Assembly: GCA_026874595.1 (NCBI GenBank)
Contig: CM049319.1
Location: forward strand, 16,930,601 to 16,994,600
DNA from: Sipunculus nudus
Taxonomy: Eukaryota > Annelida > Sipuncula > Golfingiida > Sipunculidae
Direction: 5' to 3'
Length of the DNA stretch: 64,000 bases
The notes beneath the pieces are model-generated. The model saw only the letters and a program-made list of their open reading frames with translations. It was not told the origin of the DNA and searched no databases. This document shows, piece by piece, positions 35,501 to 46,110 of this stretch. Within the stretch, counting starts at the first letter, position 1. Each line of letters starts with the position of its first letter. The position numbers and the translations under genes are program-made.

Positions 35501-38500
35501 GAAAATATGAAAACTAATTTTTCTGCTTATTCAAAGGGTGCCTATTATTCGGTCATATTAAAAAAATGAAAGTTAATGAAGTAATTTGATGATCATCATT
35601 TTTATAACTGTTCATATATGATTTATATTGGGAAAATATAAGAAAAAAACTAAAAAGACGTTTTCTTTAAATTAAATTCTTGTACACTTTCTGAGGATAA
35701 GCTTAAGATAAGTAAGTAATCTTAAGATAATGTAGGTAATGCACCATTATATGTGAATAAGAGTCACACCTGTGTAAATTACAGTGTATTTTGTTCAGCT
35801 TAATATTTTATAATTCATATAATTACCAAATATATAGAAGATGGATGGCCATCCGTTGTCAAAGCCGTATTCACAGAGGTATCCGGAGGCGGAAAATGTG
35901 ATGATACTGCCGAGGTTGTTACCTGAAATGGCCAAATGTCAATAATGATTTGGCATACTGATAGATAAGCACTCCCATCGTGATAATTAGAATTGTTATC
36001 ACTGCTGCGAAGTAATTTTATATCAACTTATATCATCTTAAATGTACAGGATCAGCGGGAAAAGCTTCGCACTATACAATATGAGAGCACGGTATTAAAA
36101 AGAGCATGTCCAGGAACACGTCCACATGTGTTAATCGGGCCAAAGAGTGTGTTGGGTGGGGGGGGGGGGGGAGGCTCAATTGGGATAAACGCCTCCGCAT
36201 GAAAAGTTATGGGAAAACGAGAACAATAAAAAACAAGTTTTTATTTTGAAATTGGCAGCTGTGTTGTATCTTTATTTCCGCGTGGGTAATGCCGACATAC
36301 AGGTACATGAATATGTTTATTGGAAATAATTGTGATTAAATAACAAAATTTTGTATTTTTTTCTGTAGGTTCTGTTATACAGCAATTGGTTTTAATTGTT
36401 CATGTCAAATGTGCACTTTCGTGCCACCTACCGGCCAGTACCAAAGTAAACAACTTGGTCCTCTCCATTGGCGGTGCCCAGTGAGCCCACATCGCATTGA
36501 ATGCCGGGAAGTAGATTCCCTAAATGGTCGCGACGAAAAATGAGATGATTAAAATGCACACTTCTGTACAACTGGGTCCTCTTATATACAAATTTCATTA
36601 ATTTTAATTATAAAATTATCATATTAATGATAATGATAAAAAAATAATGAAGATTTTTAGAGACTGATATACATTTAAGGCTATGCTAGCATGTGTATTA
36701 TCATCATATTAGGGTATATATAATCTTGGTTATGGTGAAATAATAAAAATGTATTCACCAGAGGTCGCACTCTACACTTTACATTTCAAGGCTCTTCAAC
36801 ACCCAGCACACTATCTGTTTGGGCTTTTCTCATACACCCAGATTTTATCGCCGTGACCCAAAACAAAATCGTATGAAGAATATTGATTGTCGTATATAAT
36901 TAAAAACACGTTGATACTCAGTTTCTGAAATTTGTGAGGTGGAGTGACATTTTTTAAATATAACTGATCTGTAACCATTTACAATTTAAATATTTAAATA
37001 ATAGCTAACATCAATATTTTGTTATGACTAACAATATCAAATATTGTTGCCTTCAACATATACTGACAACGTAAATAAGATGTCAATCAGGCTGCTGTTT
37101 AATTCACTGTTAACATCTGCTCAGGGAGTGTCATATTCAAGAAGGTTTCATATTGGCTGTAATTTCGATTTCGAGGAAATCGCTTATTTGAAAATGTCGT
37201 GAGCCGAAGTACATGTATATAGACTGACGTAGACAGTCATTTGGAGGAGATATTAATAAAATAAATTACCGATCCGAGGCCACAGATGATACGAAGTGCG
37301 ATGACGACATAGGGACTGGCTCGAGCGCCCTCTGGTATCAGTAAGGTGGCCACCATGAGAGTCAGGGTGCCGAACCCCACCACACGACGACCTCCGTACA
37401 TCCGTGCCAGCCACCCGCCTGGAAGTTGAGTCAACATGTACCCGATAAAAAACGAACTCAGGATGAAGCCACGCAAGTTCCGGTCCCAATTAAACTCTCC
37501 TTGTCTCTACAAAGAATACAGTTTATCGAAACATGTACATGTAAAAGTGCAATAATATAAAATTTTAATGTGAAATAAATACACATTTTTCAGAAGGTAA
37601 GCACTAGTTGCAATTACTATTAGCATTAGTTAAGTGGTATCATGATACGTGTGAATCTGCAAAGGGAATTTCGTGAGCTTGGATTATTGTACCAGCACGT
37701 GTTAAGACCCGGAGGCCACATTTCGGGTAAACCAAACCTTGTTTGTTGGCAGATTTTATTCTTGTACATTTCATTGATATGTAAATTTCTTAAAAAGTAT
37801 TACTTGGTAATACTGTAGTCAGAATTGGTTGAAAAGCAAACTTGTTGCTGTTTTATACCACATGTATTAGCCAAGAGACGTTGCGGGGATGTAGTAAAAA
37901 AAGTGTGCTTCCAATAATGTTTCCCTGTAGCGTATTAATGTCTTCTTAATTAGCCAGAAGTCACCACTTTTAATGAACATGTAAGGGTCAAGACAATGGA
38001 CTCCTGAAATAGTGACAAATGTGATAGGCAGGAGACGTTGCGGGGATGTAGTAGAAAAAGCATGCTTCCAATGATGTGATTAATAATGGTATTGAATATT
38101 AAAGTGGGATAGAACTTATTGTCATATGTCGGCGCTATCTAAAGGGAGAACATGTTACGGCTTAAAATATGTGTGTCAAAAAGAAAGCAGGAGGCGGACA
38201 TTACTGACGAAAATGTTAACCATAAAAAGGCTATATCTGATTAATCTGATAAGTTGTGTGTGATGTTGTAAACAAGATGTATCTTCCGAGACCAAAACAT
38301 AAACACGATTAAGAGAGATCGATTTTTAGCAGAAACGCAAATAATCTATTTTTTAGGAAAAGAAAAACATTGAATAGAAAAAAAATGATAAAATACAAGA
38401 AAATAAACATGTTCTTGCGTATTGATTGTGTGAATGTTTCCATTGAAATGTTACCGAATTTATCAATTAATCATATCATAAGCGGCCCTGACCGTTCTTG

Positions 38501-41500
38501 GCGGGCCCTGGCCCTCGTTCGGTTGACAGTCGTCTGGTGACTGGGTGGCGTTCACTGTTGCTGTGGTATTTCTCGTGGGTTCCCGTACCATACAGACGAT
38601 AGCGAGACTCATGTTGACCCTCATGGAGTACAACAAAACGCCTCCTAACATCCCGGCAAAACACAAGGTGGCGCGCCATGACGGGATCAAAGGCGTTGCT
38701 GAAAACATGAGTGCAAACTATTTAAACATATGCATTTATTTAACATGCATTTTTTTTCATTGCAATTAAAAGGATCGTGTCACCCAAAAAAATTAATTTG
38801 TGAGCGGAGTTTTGTATAAACTGTAACAAAAGATTTGCAGTCAGTTCCAATGATTGCAAGTTTGTATGATTTTTATTGCTAAAACAGAATGGAGCACCAA
38901 AGAGTAATATCGTATTTCCTTGATCAGACGCCGGGGCTTATCAGACGTTATTTTGAATCGGCGATTAAACAAGACAGGCTGCTATCCTAGGCTGGCTTTT
39001 ATTAGATAAGGACTCAGTGGATCCCCCTCCCTTCGAACCGTTGCCTGTAAATGGATAGGGATACGCAAGCACATTTCCGACTGCTTAAGCTTATCACCAT
39101 CGAGCATGGTTTACGTAACAAGAGGGACGTAATAAAACTCGCTTGAAAAAAGAAATCATAAGCGCCATGTGGCTTGACAGTCTTGTGTGAGTTTTATATT
39201 CAATTATTTTAAGTGTGTATTCGTGTCATTGTTTGCCTTGGAGTGTCATTAGAGTTAATCACGATGGACAACAATAACTAGCGTCCATTTTAGGAAAGAT
39301 GAGTAGAAGAAGTGAGATACATGAAAGATGAAAAGAGGAATATAGAAATTAGAGAAACATGCAGTTGAAAGTTACAAACACAAAAAGATACAAACAGGAG
39401 CGGATCCAGGGGGCGTCTGGTCAAGGAAATACTGTATGTATAGTGGTCTGGTAAAATACTTGGGACCCCACTTTTTAAACCGTTGTATCTAGCAATAATG
39501 AACAAGGAATATATATACGCTTTTCCCTTGGTTCAAGTGCGGCAACGTATTATAACAATGCAACGAGTGATCGAGTGATTAACGTAGCCGGGTATTGTAA
39601 AAAACTGAATTCCGAATTATCGTTGATAAGTCGTATAGACAGGTTTTACCTCCACCAGTTATAAGTTAACACATAGTTTTAGATAGAACATTTTATAATC
39701 ATCATGTAAGTTCTACACCTTGCTGGTAATACAATAGGCTAGATGATTAAAGCATATACATTCAAATATATTCAATATAAAATAACATCCAATATAGCCA
39801 ATTGAGTAAATTCATATTTAGAAACAGATTAAAAATAAGTTCAGCTGCATATCGAAATGCTCCATTGCAAACAGTTTTCGTTTATGTTTATAGAATTTTC
39901 AGTGTGATCACATTGTTCGAGCGCAAATGGTATCAAGCGTGATCACACAATTTTAAAATCGGGGCTAAATCATGCATGAGATGGTTTGAAGGAACGGTCT
40001 AGTATTTTGTATTCATATCTATATTTCACTGGTACCCCCTGAATAATCTAAAGCATACATGAGATTTGATCAATGTTTTTTTAAAGGGACATAATCAAGA
40101 GCAATATTAGGCCGAATCTTTCACACTATCAATTCATATTTGCTTTATACAAAAGTTTCGGGGCAAAACCATCCCGACACACAGTCTCAGTGCCTCGCAT
40201 ACGGTTTAACACCTCGTTATGGCTCTGCGTGTTGGTATACACAGTCCGCGTGTGTCTGTTTGTCAAGTCCGCCATTTTGGAGGTCCGATTGTGAGCCGCA
40301 AAATGCAATGTTTCAACCAGTGGGAACATGTAATACATTTTTTAGCCAAGTCAGTGAGGGCATCCCCTGATCGACACTTATTGTGGCCCGTCGATGCACG
40401 CGCTGTGTTTATGTTTACACCTGCGATCGCGCCCGATCCACTGTTTTAACACTCGTTTATTGGAGTAAGCAAACGCTTTCAGGGCAATATGTTGGCAGGT
40501 AAAAATTTATTTAAAAGGGCAAAAGCTATTTTTAGTGTTAATTCAACATGCTTTATAGGTGATTGGGCCCCTTTAATAAACATGTGATACAAATACAATG
40601 ATTGAACATATAGTACAAACAGTCTTACATCATACGATAGACATGAAACATAAACATGTATATATAAAAACATGCAAAAAAGGGTTGACACACTAACTGG
40701 ATGTATATAGACAACAAAAACAGAGGGGGAACATTGCGATTATACTGAAAAAAAAGTTGTCAGTGAAGATTTAGGTTTTGTTGTTTTAAATTGATATCAT
40801 ATATTTCTGCGATGGTTTTCATTTAAATATTTATTTTCATATTGTTTTTTAATTTCTGGTCGTGTATTGCTATTTTACCTTTCGCTCTAGGTGTGTTCTC
40901 TTCTATTTCATATAACTGGAATACATAGTTTGTATACATACATAAAATAGGAATTTTTTCTTTACATTTAAATATTTATACGAAATGTTTAAAAAATAAT
41001 ATTAGAATATCTAGAAGGGTGTTGTTCGTGGTGTTCATTAACAGTAAGGTTTCTGTGAAATTGCTCAAATTTATGTAATCTGCTTATCAAGCGGCCTGCT
41101 GTGTTTTGGAATCGTAACAATTTCTTAAATTTACAATCAGGTAGCGATACTAGCGGAGTAATTTTGCCAGAGTCAGTTGGTAAATCAGCTACTGAAAGAG
41201 TTAAACGGAATTGATTGAATGTTGTGGAAGGTCATGTTTATAACGAAGCCCAAAACCTTTAAAATGTAGTTAAACTGATACACCATGATATATTTTCATG
41301 AAGGGTTACCCTTTTTTACCTTTCAAGTGAGGACAGTTCGTTTCTCTCAGCCGAGATCGAGGCCGTGATCCTTCAATAGGGTTAGGGAAAACAAAGGTAA
41401 ATTTCCGAGAGCGGTGAATCTATCAGGCGTGACCTCACTTGAGCAGCCTTAGTTCTTACGACAAAGCTTACCTATGATGCAACGATCGAGAGAGTATAAG

Positions 41501-42825
41501 TTGCCACATATATATTTTTAATGATTTCCTGTATTTAAGTACCAAACACTTGCTAGTTTTGGTGATATTCCGAATCTGGATATCCAGAATGAAATTTGGA
41601 ACCAGAATATCATCATAGGTATGCGGTCTTTGACTACTCTCTAGTTATGATAAATGCGTCCACATCCAAATGTTAAGTTATCAATGGATAAGATTAAGTA
41701 AATTAAGTAATTATTTGTTCAACTAGGTTGTATAAATGTATAAATCGACAACTTGTTTGAAATCAACAAAAGTGAAAGATTTTAACAGGTATACGCGTGG
41801 GCTGGAAGATCACAGGACAGGTCAAAGTTTCATTCATTTTTAATGTTGTTTACATGATGGCATTATCACTGTCATATTCATCATAAATGTAATGATTTTC
41901 AATAGGATAACTATACCCAAAGGCCAACATACGCAACGTGAAGAAGATTCGAAAGAGGACCTTGACTGAAAGGTATCGATTTTCTCTCGTGTTTTTTCTT
42001 TGAAGGCACGCAAACGTAAATCCGAGCACATGTTTTTATTGTTTTTTTTTCCAAACGTATAGTACAGACAATAAATACATTGAACATAAGATAATATGTA
42101 GTCAAAGACAATTTGCAAGTCATTTATACAAACAGATAAAAATAACAATGGTACATTACAAAGACAAAAATGTTGTTGTAATTTAAGATATGGGTTAAAT
42201 GTGGTTTTATCTTTATATTGTTTTATTCGTTTTCTATTTGCATGTTTTGAAAGTTCTTCCAATTTTGCTTATGTTTCTCTATTTTCCCCTTCAAATCTGA
42301 TTTATTTTTCATACACAGAGAATGTTGGTAATTTCTTTCTATATTTGCAAGTAAATAATTAATATTTTATTAATAGTAATGGAGTATCCAGTAGCCTGGC
42401 ACCTGAGGTGCTTAATATTAATATATGTATATATGATTGCCACTGGCGTATTTCAGTATTTTGCTCGTGGGGGGAGGTGCCCGCAGCATACAGGCTGTGG
42501 ACATCTGATTCTACTGATTATGGAACTGCTTGTATCTCTTTAACAGATGATTTTATGTACATATTCTTATTATTAATGCATATTTTATTATATATTTCTC
42601 ATATAATGAAAGGATTCCACGTTTTTATTAATCAGCTCTTCAAAAAATGTCCAATGTCAGTAACAAAGCCTTACTGTACAAAACACAGACATGCTATGCA
42701 AAGTAAATTCTCCTCCCTCAATTATTTTAAAAACATAGATCTTTAGAAAAAATTGCGTCATGATTTACACATATACACTTACGTTGGACCACTGTTTCGT
42801 CAACCACGTATTTTTTGCTCCCCAT
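29272..42825 (-). CDS. SLC17-family anion transporter, copy 1 (11 coding exons, 547 residues)
   Basis: Member of the solute carrier 17 branch of the major facilitator superfamily, which also includes sialin, vesicular glutamate and type I phosphate transporters. Joined exons: 42783-42825, 38493-38698, 37270-37506, 36432-36519, 35827-35922, 35112-35245, 32931-33080, 31863-31995, 31022-31172, 30168-30258, 29272-29586 (1644 nt, phases consistent throughout). The protein has 12 predicted membrane segments. TM1 contains '[15 protein letters not shown]', followed by a lumenal loop with N-glycosylation sequons (NTT, NAT). The TM2 hallmark is '[18 protein letters not shown]'. Other family motifs are '[12 protein letters not shown]', 'LPQYMRDVL' and '[16 protein letters not shown]'. 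In TM4 the sialin glutamates are replaced by Cys and Ser. The C-terminal tail is longer than in copy 2 because of an internal repeat. Substrate is not predictable. The paralogue lies about 8 kb upstream, head to tail. Confidence 0.9.
29648..29925. mobile_element. MITE, copy 2, in intron 10 of SLC17 copy 1
   Basis: Opens 'aggcccaaaaaaaggtatgg' then 'ttcttaggcac' and closes with 'ggtgcctgagaaccatatct'. The interior is the reverse complement of the interior of 23768-24118. About 278 bp long and non-coding. Confidence 0.75.
30168..30258 (-). CDS. SLC17 copy 1, exon 10 (TM11)
   Basis: 91 nt, acceptor tttatag, donor CAG|gtatgt. Encodes '[20 protein letters not shown]', equivalent to the family 'LGITNTFGTIPG' motif. 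Confidence 0.92.
31022..31172 (-). CDS. SLC17 copy 1, exon 9 (TM9 and TM10)
   Basis: 151 nt, acceptor ttaccag, donor AG|gtgaat. Encodes '[16 protein letters not shown]', '[10 protein letters not shown]' and the conserved 'MIDMAP' that leads into exon 10. Confidence 0.9.
31863..31995 (-). CDS. SLC17 copy 1, exon 8 (TM8)
   Basis: 133 nt, acceptor ttctcag, donor G|gtgagt. Encodes '[20 protein letters not shown]' and a charged loop with 'VRKFVQSIG'. Confidence 0.9.
32931..33080 (-). CDS. SLC17 copy 1, exon 7 (TM7)
   Basis: 150 nt, phase 0 at both ends, acceptor ttgacag, donor GCG|gtaaga. Encodes '[20 protein letters not shown]' and '[16 protein letters not shown]'. Confidence 0.92.
33315..33327 (-). 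promoter_or_regulatory. DR1-type nuclear-receptor half-site pair (candidate)
   Basis: Minus strand AGGTCA G AGGTCA, a perfect direct repeat with one-base spacing, as bound by RXR/HNF4-type receptors. The same 13-mer recurs at 33448-33460 and a decayed form is at 33592-33604. No functional evidence; it could simply be part of the repeat unit. Confidence 0.35.
33448..33460 (-). promoter_or_regulatory. second DR1-type half-site pair (candidate)
   Basis: Identical 13-mer to 33315-33327, 133 bp away in the next repeat unit. Confidence 0.35.
33755..34330. repeat. inverted pair of a dispersed repeat, intron 6 of SLC17 copy 1
   Basis: 33755-34010 and 34060-34330 are diverged reverse complements meeting near 34035-34060. 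Shared blocks include 'ccttaggttacatgtttttt' (left) against the complement of 'aaaaacatgtaacctaagg' (right), plus 'attcaac' and 'ataaacaag'-like pieces. A third copy is at 58065-58290. The arrangement could fold into a long hairpin in the transcript. Confidence 0.65.
35112..35245 (-). CDS. SLC17 copy 1, exon 6 (TM6 and central cytoplasmic loop)
   Basis: 134 nt, donor GAG|gtaggt. Encodes '[20 protein letters not shown]' and the loop with '[15 protein letters not shown]', equivalent to the family 'DTP..HP.IS..E..YI' pattern. Confidence 0.9.
35827..35922 (-). CDS. SLC17 copy 1, exon 5 (TM5)
   Basis: 96 nt, acceptor atttcag, donor G|gtaatt. Encodes '[19 protein letters not shown]' and the start of TM6. 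Its donor is canonical, unlike the matching exon of copy 2. Confidence 0.9.
36432..36519 (-). CDS. SLC17 copy 1, exon 4 (rest of TM4, conserved loop)
   Basis: 88 nt, acceptor catttag, donor G|gtaggt. Encodes '[17 protein letters not shown]' then an ER-T-K loop, the most conserved block of the family. Confidence 0.9.
37270..37506 (-). CDS. SLC17 copy 1, exon 3 (TM2, TM3 and start of TM4)
   Basis: 79 codons, phase 0 at both ends. Contains the family signature around '[20 protein letters not shown]' and the TM4 start '[10 protein letters not shown]'. Confidence 0.92.
37868..38075. repeat. dispersed repeat shared with 25303-25455
   Basis: Main copy 37868-38010, followed by a second partial copy starting 'gagacgttgcggggatgtag' at about 38034. 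Located in intron 2 of SLC17 copy 1. Confidence 0.7.
38493..38698 (-). CDS. SLC17 copy 1, exon 2 (TM1 and glycosylated loop)
   Basis: Acceptor ttttcag; donor ACG|gtcagg is weaker than in copy 2 (gttagt). Encodes '[20 protein letters not shown]' and the lumenal loop with sequons. It starts in phase 1 and ends in phase 0. Confidence 0.88.
38710..42780. other. intron 1 of SLC17 copy 1
   Basis: About 4.1 kb. AT-rich with scattered short repeats. 'aggtgattgggccc' at about 40556 also occurs at about 34428, suggesting element ends. I found no exon of another gene that I can support on either strand. Confidence 0.5.
42783..42825 (-). CDS. SLC17 copy 1, exon 1
   Basis: Encodes '[14 protein letters not shown]' plus one base, then donor C|gtaagt. 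Chosen as the start because it matches the first exon of copy 2 (MGTKKYVVD...) and its phase fits exon 2. Short and without a signal peptide, as usual for this family. Confidence 0.8.
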
Positions 42826-43342
42826 ACCGGCCAGCTGGTCACATCACACCATATCACTGGTTCCCGCCGCGTTGTGTTGTCTTAATTTATCGCGCTGGTT
42901 TCAAGTAGGCTTTACATGTGACCGAACACAGTGTCAGTGCACACTGTCTCTTAACATTAATCTTTGTTATCATGTAGATCATTATTGTCCCCTTGTGATA
43001 ATAAAGGGCCATTTATTATCAGGCCAAGCCAAGCAAGGTCCCGTTAAAAATAAAGCCTTACAAGTCTTATTTCCGCCAATGGACTGGTAACTTACCTGAC
43101 ACATTCAAAGCTAGCACCATAGTTAGTTGTTATTTAACAACTAAGTTGCCGGCAATTGAATACGCTTGAGAGTGAGAAATATAAAATAATATAATATAGT
43201 ATAATATAAAATAATATAATATATAATAACATATTATATAATTTAATATAATATCATATAATATACATACCCAAGCGTACAGACATGCATAGATAAAAAG
43301 ATACTGAAATACATATTTTCATATGCGTGTCTGTTTGTGTGT

Positions 43343-43344
<2 letters not shown>

Positions 43345-43392
<48 letters not shown>
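43345..43392. repeat. (GA)n microsatellite
   Basis: About 24 GA units upstream of the first exon of SLC17 copy 1. Frames through it are artefacts. Confidence 0.9.
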
Positions 43393-43394
<2 letters not shown>

Positions 43395-43914
43395 CAAAAA
43401 CTTTATACATGTGAAGGTTCGTCTGATACATAGGAAAGATAGGAAAACGTTTATGCTTTCATTATCATATTCAAATAAACGGGATATGCAATTATTTGAC
43501 ATACAATTAAGCAGGACATACTGTATATTTGAAAGAGATTTGTTAAGCGGGAGTCAAGGAGAGGCCTCTGATACCCGTTTTCTTCCGTCTGTTTTGACCC
43601 TTCATGTTAAAGGCACGATGGTTATCGAGGGTAGAATAACACTGGCCTTATATGTATTATCTGTACTGACTGTATATTCAATTTGTCTTTTCCTATTGGT
43701 CTCTCGGAAGATCATCAAAATAAATTTCCCAAGAACGTGAGGGATTTACCATGTAACTCAGTCTCATGGAAAAACTCCAGTGTCCCCGCATCAGACAGTT
43801 CTTGATCATGAAAAGTTATGTATTACCCAGGTACTATGTATACTACACCAAACGTTCTCATTAGACATTGTAATGATTTATAATTGAACACCTACAGAAA
43901 GTACAAACGCATTG

Positions 43915-44905
43915 TGTTTTCAGCTCAGTTGAATGAAAGTCATCTGAGCTATAGCGATCACTCTTTGTCCGTCATCCGTCTGTCTGTCCGTCTGTCTGTC
44001 GTGCCGTCCCTCTGTCCGATAACAGGGCACAAATAGTAACCACTAGACCTATACAAAATCTCCTTGGAAACCTGAAATAAGGTCTCTGTTACCTCTGTTA
44101 CGGAGCTCAGAAGTACCTCCAAGAATAATTAAAAATTTGATGCAAAAGCTACAGTATCTGAACTACTAATGCATTGATCACCATGACTTTTTGCATGCAT
44201 ATTGATCATGTAGTGTTTCATCGGTTCATGTATCCTGGTGGCACCACCTGGATTTTTCTGAATTTTTACTATTTTTCTCTATTATTGAGACCTTCAAAGA
44301 TGCGGTCGTCCGTTAACCAGGCACGAGTCGTAACCATTTGAATTAAAATCTTCTTACTTGACATTTAGGGAGGTCCATGAAAAATCTCATTGGAAACCTG
44401 TAATTAAGTGACCTATGTTCTGCAAGATATGTGAAAGAATATAATTTTAGGATCCTACAGAATCAATCATTTGCATGATAGGTCAGTTGGACCTGGAACC
44501 TCTAATTGATTAAGATCCAGGGAGTTTCCTGTTTTTTTTTCTTGGAAACCAGAAATAATGTGACTTTGGCCTATATTCTGCAAGCTGTGTGAAAGAACAT
44601 GATTTTAACACTCTATTTTTCAGATGGGCATAAATGTTGGCAGCAGGATGTGAATATGGTCACCGTACTCTATCGGAAAAATGGATGATCTTGTGCACTC
44701 AAGGAGTCATGTTACCCATTGTTCAAGGTTCCTTGTTGTATTCAGAAATCACGGCTGGCCAGTTTTATTCGAGACACAAAACGTTACTGCTTGACATGGA
44801 AACATTTTTTTCATAATATCCTGGTCGGTCCTTGGTATATCTCCTTGCATACCAAAAAAAGTACAAGTCAGCTGAGCGTCATGACCCATGGGTCATTTGA
44901 TATAA
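43915..44905. repeat. dispersed repeat of about 1 kb, copy 1
   Basis: Begins near 'cagctcagttgaatgaaagt' and 'tgagctatagcgatcac', includes Tyr/Pro-free C/T-rich 'gtccgtctgtctgtc' tracts, 'cttggaaacctgaaataagg' and 'ggtccatgaaaaatctc', and ends in the palindrome 'tgacccatgggtca' near 44881-44894. The same ordered blocks occur at 57170-57915. Non-coding; probably a non-autonomous transposon. Confidence 0.7.
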
Positions 44906-45272
44906 TTGCCCCGGGACAAAGATGTTAGGATATTGCTTTGTCGTCGGCTATGCGAAGATAAGATATATAAATAATACATTTATTATGATCATCTATCCTT
45001 TTGGTTGATAACACAATAGACTTAACTGTTCTAACGTCTTACAGGGAACACTGGTGTGTGTTTGTACAATGTGTCCAACGAACCAATAACATCTTGATTT
45101 GTTGCTTTAAGAAATGTTTCTAAACGGGTAGCAAATAGCAAATGCTTTATAGTTTTGAAATGAAATGAAACATTTCACGACATCGGATAGAGTACTTAAT
45201 GGAGGCACAAAAGCAGAGATAGAGTGATGAACTGGATTAAATATCACGTTCAACAATGAATCAAATATTTAA

Positions 45273-45276
<4 letters not shown>

Positions 45277-45345
<69 letters not shown>
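45277..45345. repeat. (TA)n microsatellite
   Basis: More than 30 uninterrupted TA units. Confidence 0.9.
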
Positions 45346-45347
<2 letters not shown>

Positions 45348-45559
45348 ACTAGCTTCAGCTATTGCGAGAAAATTGGATTTAAAACGATATTCTGACGTCA
45401 CTAAGAACATACACGAGGGCGTAAATTGTTAGGGCATTGCTTTTCACTGGGGCCCCATAGTGAACACCATGTCAGTTCGTCTGTCCGTCCTTCCCCCCGT
45501 CGGTTTGTGACACTTTCTTTCGTACGCATGATCTCAAACAGAATATCTTTGGTCTTTTT

Positions 45560-46110
45560 TCATATTCACAGGGATGATTGGTGCCTATGAGGACTCAATC
45601 CCTAATAACAGTCCCGCCATAATATCAAATATGGCCGCCAGACAACATTCGGTGATTTTCTTTCGCTGGCGTTTTCTCAAACAAAAGTTTGCTCTTTCTC
45701 AAATTCTCAGGGATGATTGGTGCCGATGGGGAAACTATCCCTGTCGAATTAAAGACCCGCCCAAAATCAAATATGGCTGCCAGAACACAAAACTGAGATT
45801 CTTTGACGCACACATTTTCAAAATCAGAATACGTCTGATCTTTCTCAAATTCATAGGGATGACTGGTGCCGATGAGGACTCAATTCCCATAGAATTACAT
45901 GCCCGCCCAAAATCATATATATGGCTACCAGATGACGATTGCAGATTTTGTGTCGCACACTTTATGACAAACAGACCACAATCGGATACAGAATGCCTTT
46001 GATCTTTTACAAAATCACAGGGATGATTGGTACCTATGAGGACTCATTCCCTATCGAATTACGTACCCGTTCAAAATCATAGATGGCTGCCATAATGCAA
46101 TATGGTAAAC
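45560..46110. repeat. tandem satellite, four units of about 140-165 bp
   Basis: The block 'cagggatgattggtgcctat' or a close variant starts units at 45571, 45710, 45856 and 46020. Each is followed by 'gaggactcaatccct', a 'cccgcccaaaatcaaatatg' block and 'ggctgccag'. The long open frame over the array is a by-product of the repeat. The same family is found at 26130-26520. Confidence 0.8.

Noticed and set aside
41840-42262. 140-codon frame on the minus strand in intron 1 of SLC17 copy 1
   Set aside because: Composition is low-complexity Lys/Ile/Tyr, no domain is visible, and it lies in intronic AT-rich DNA.
45574-46002. 142-codon open frame on the plus strand
   Set aside because: It lies wholly in the four-unit satellite array; the protein repeats because the DNA repeats.
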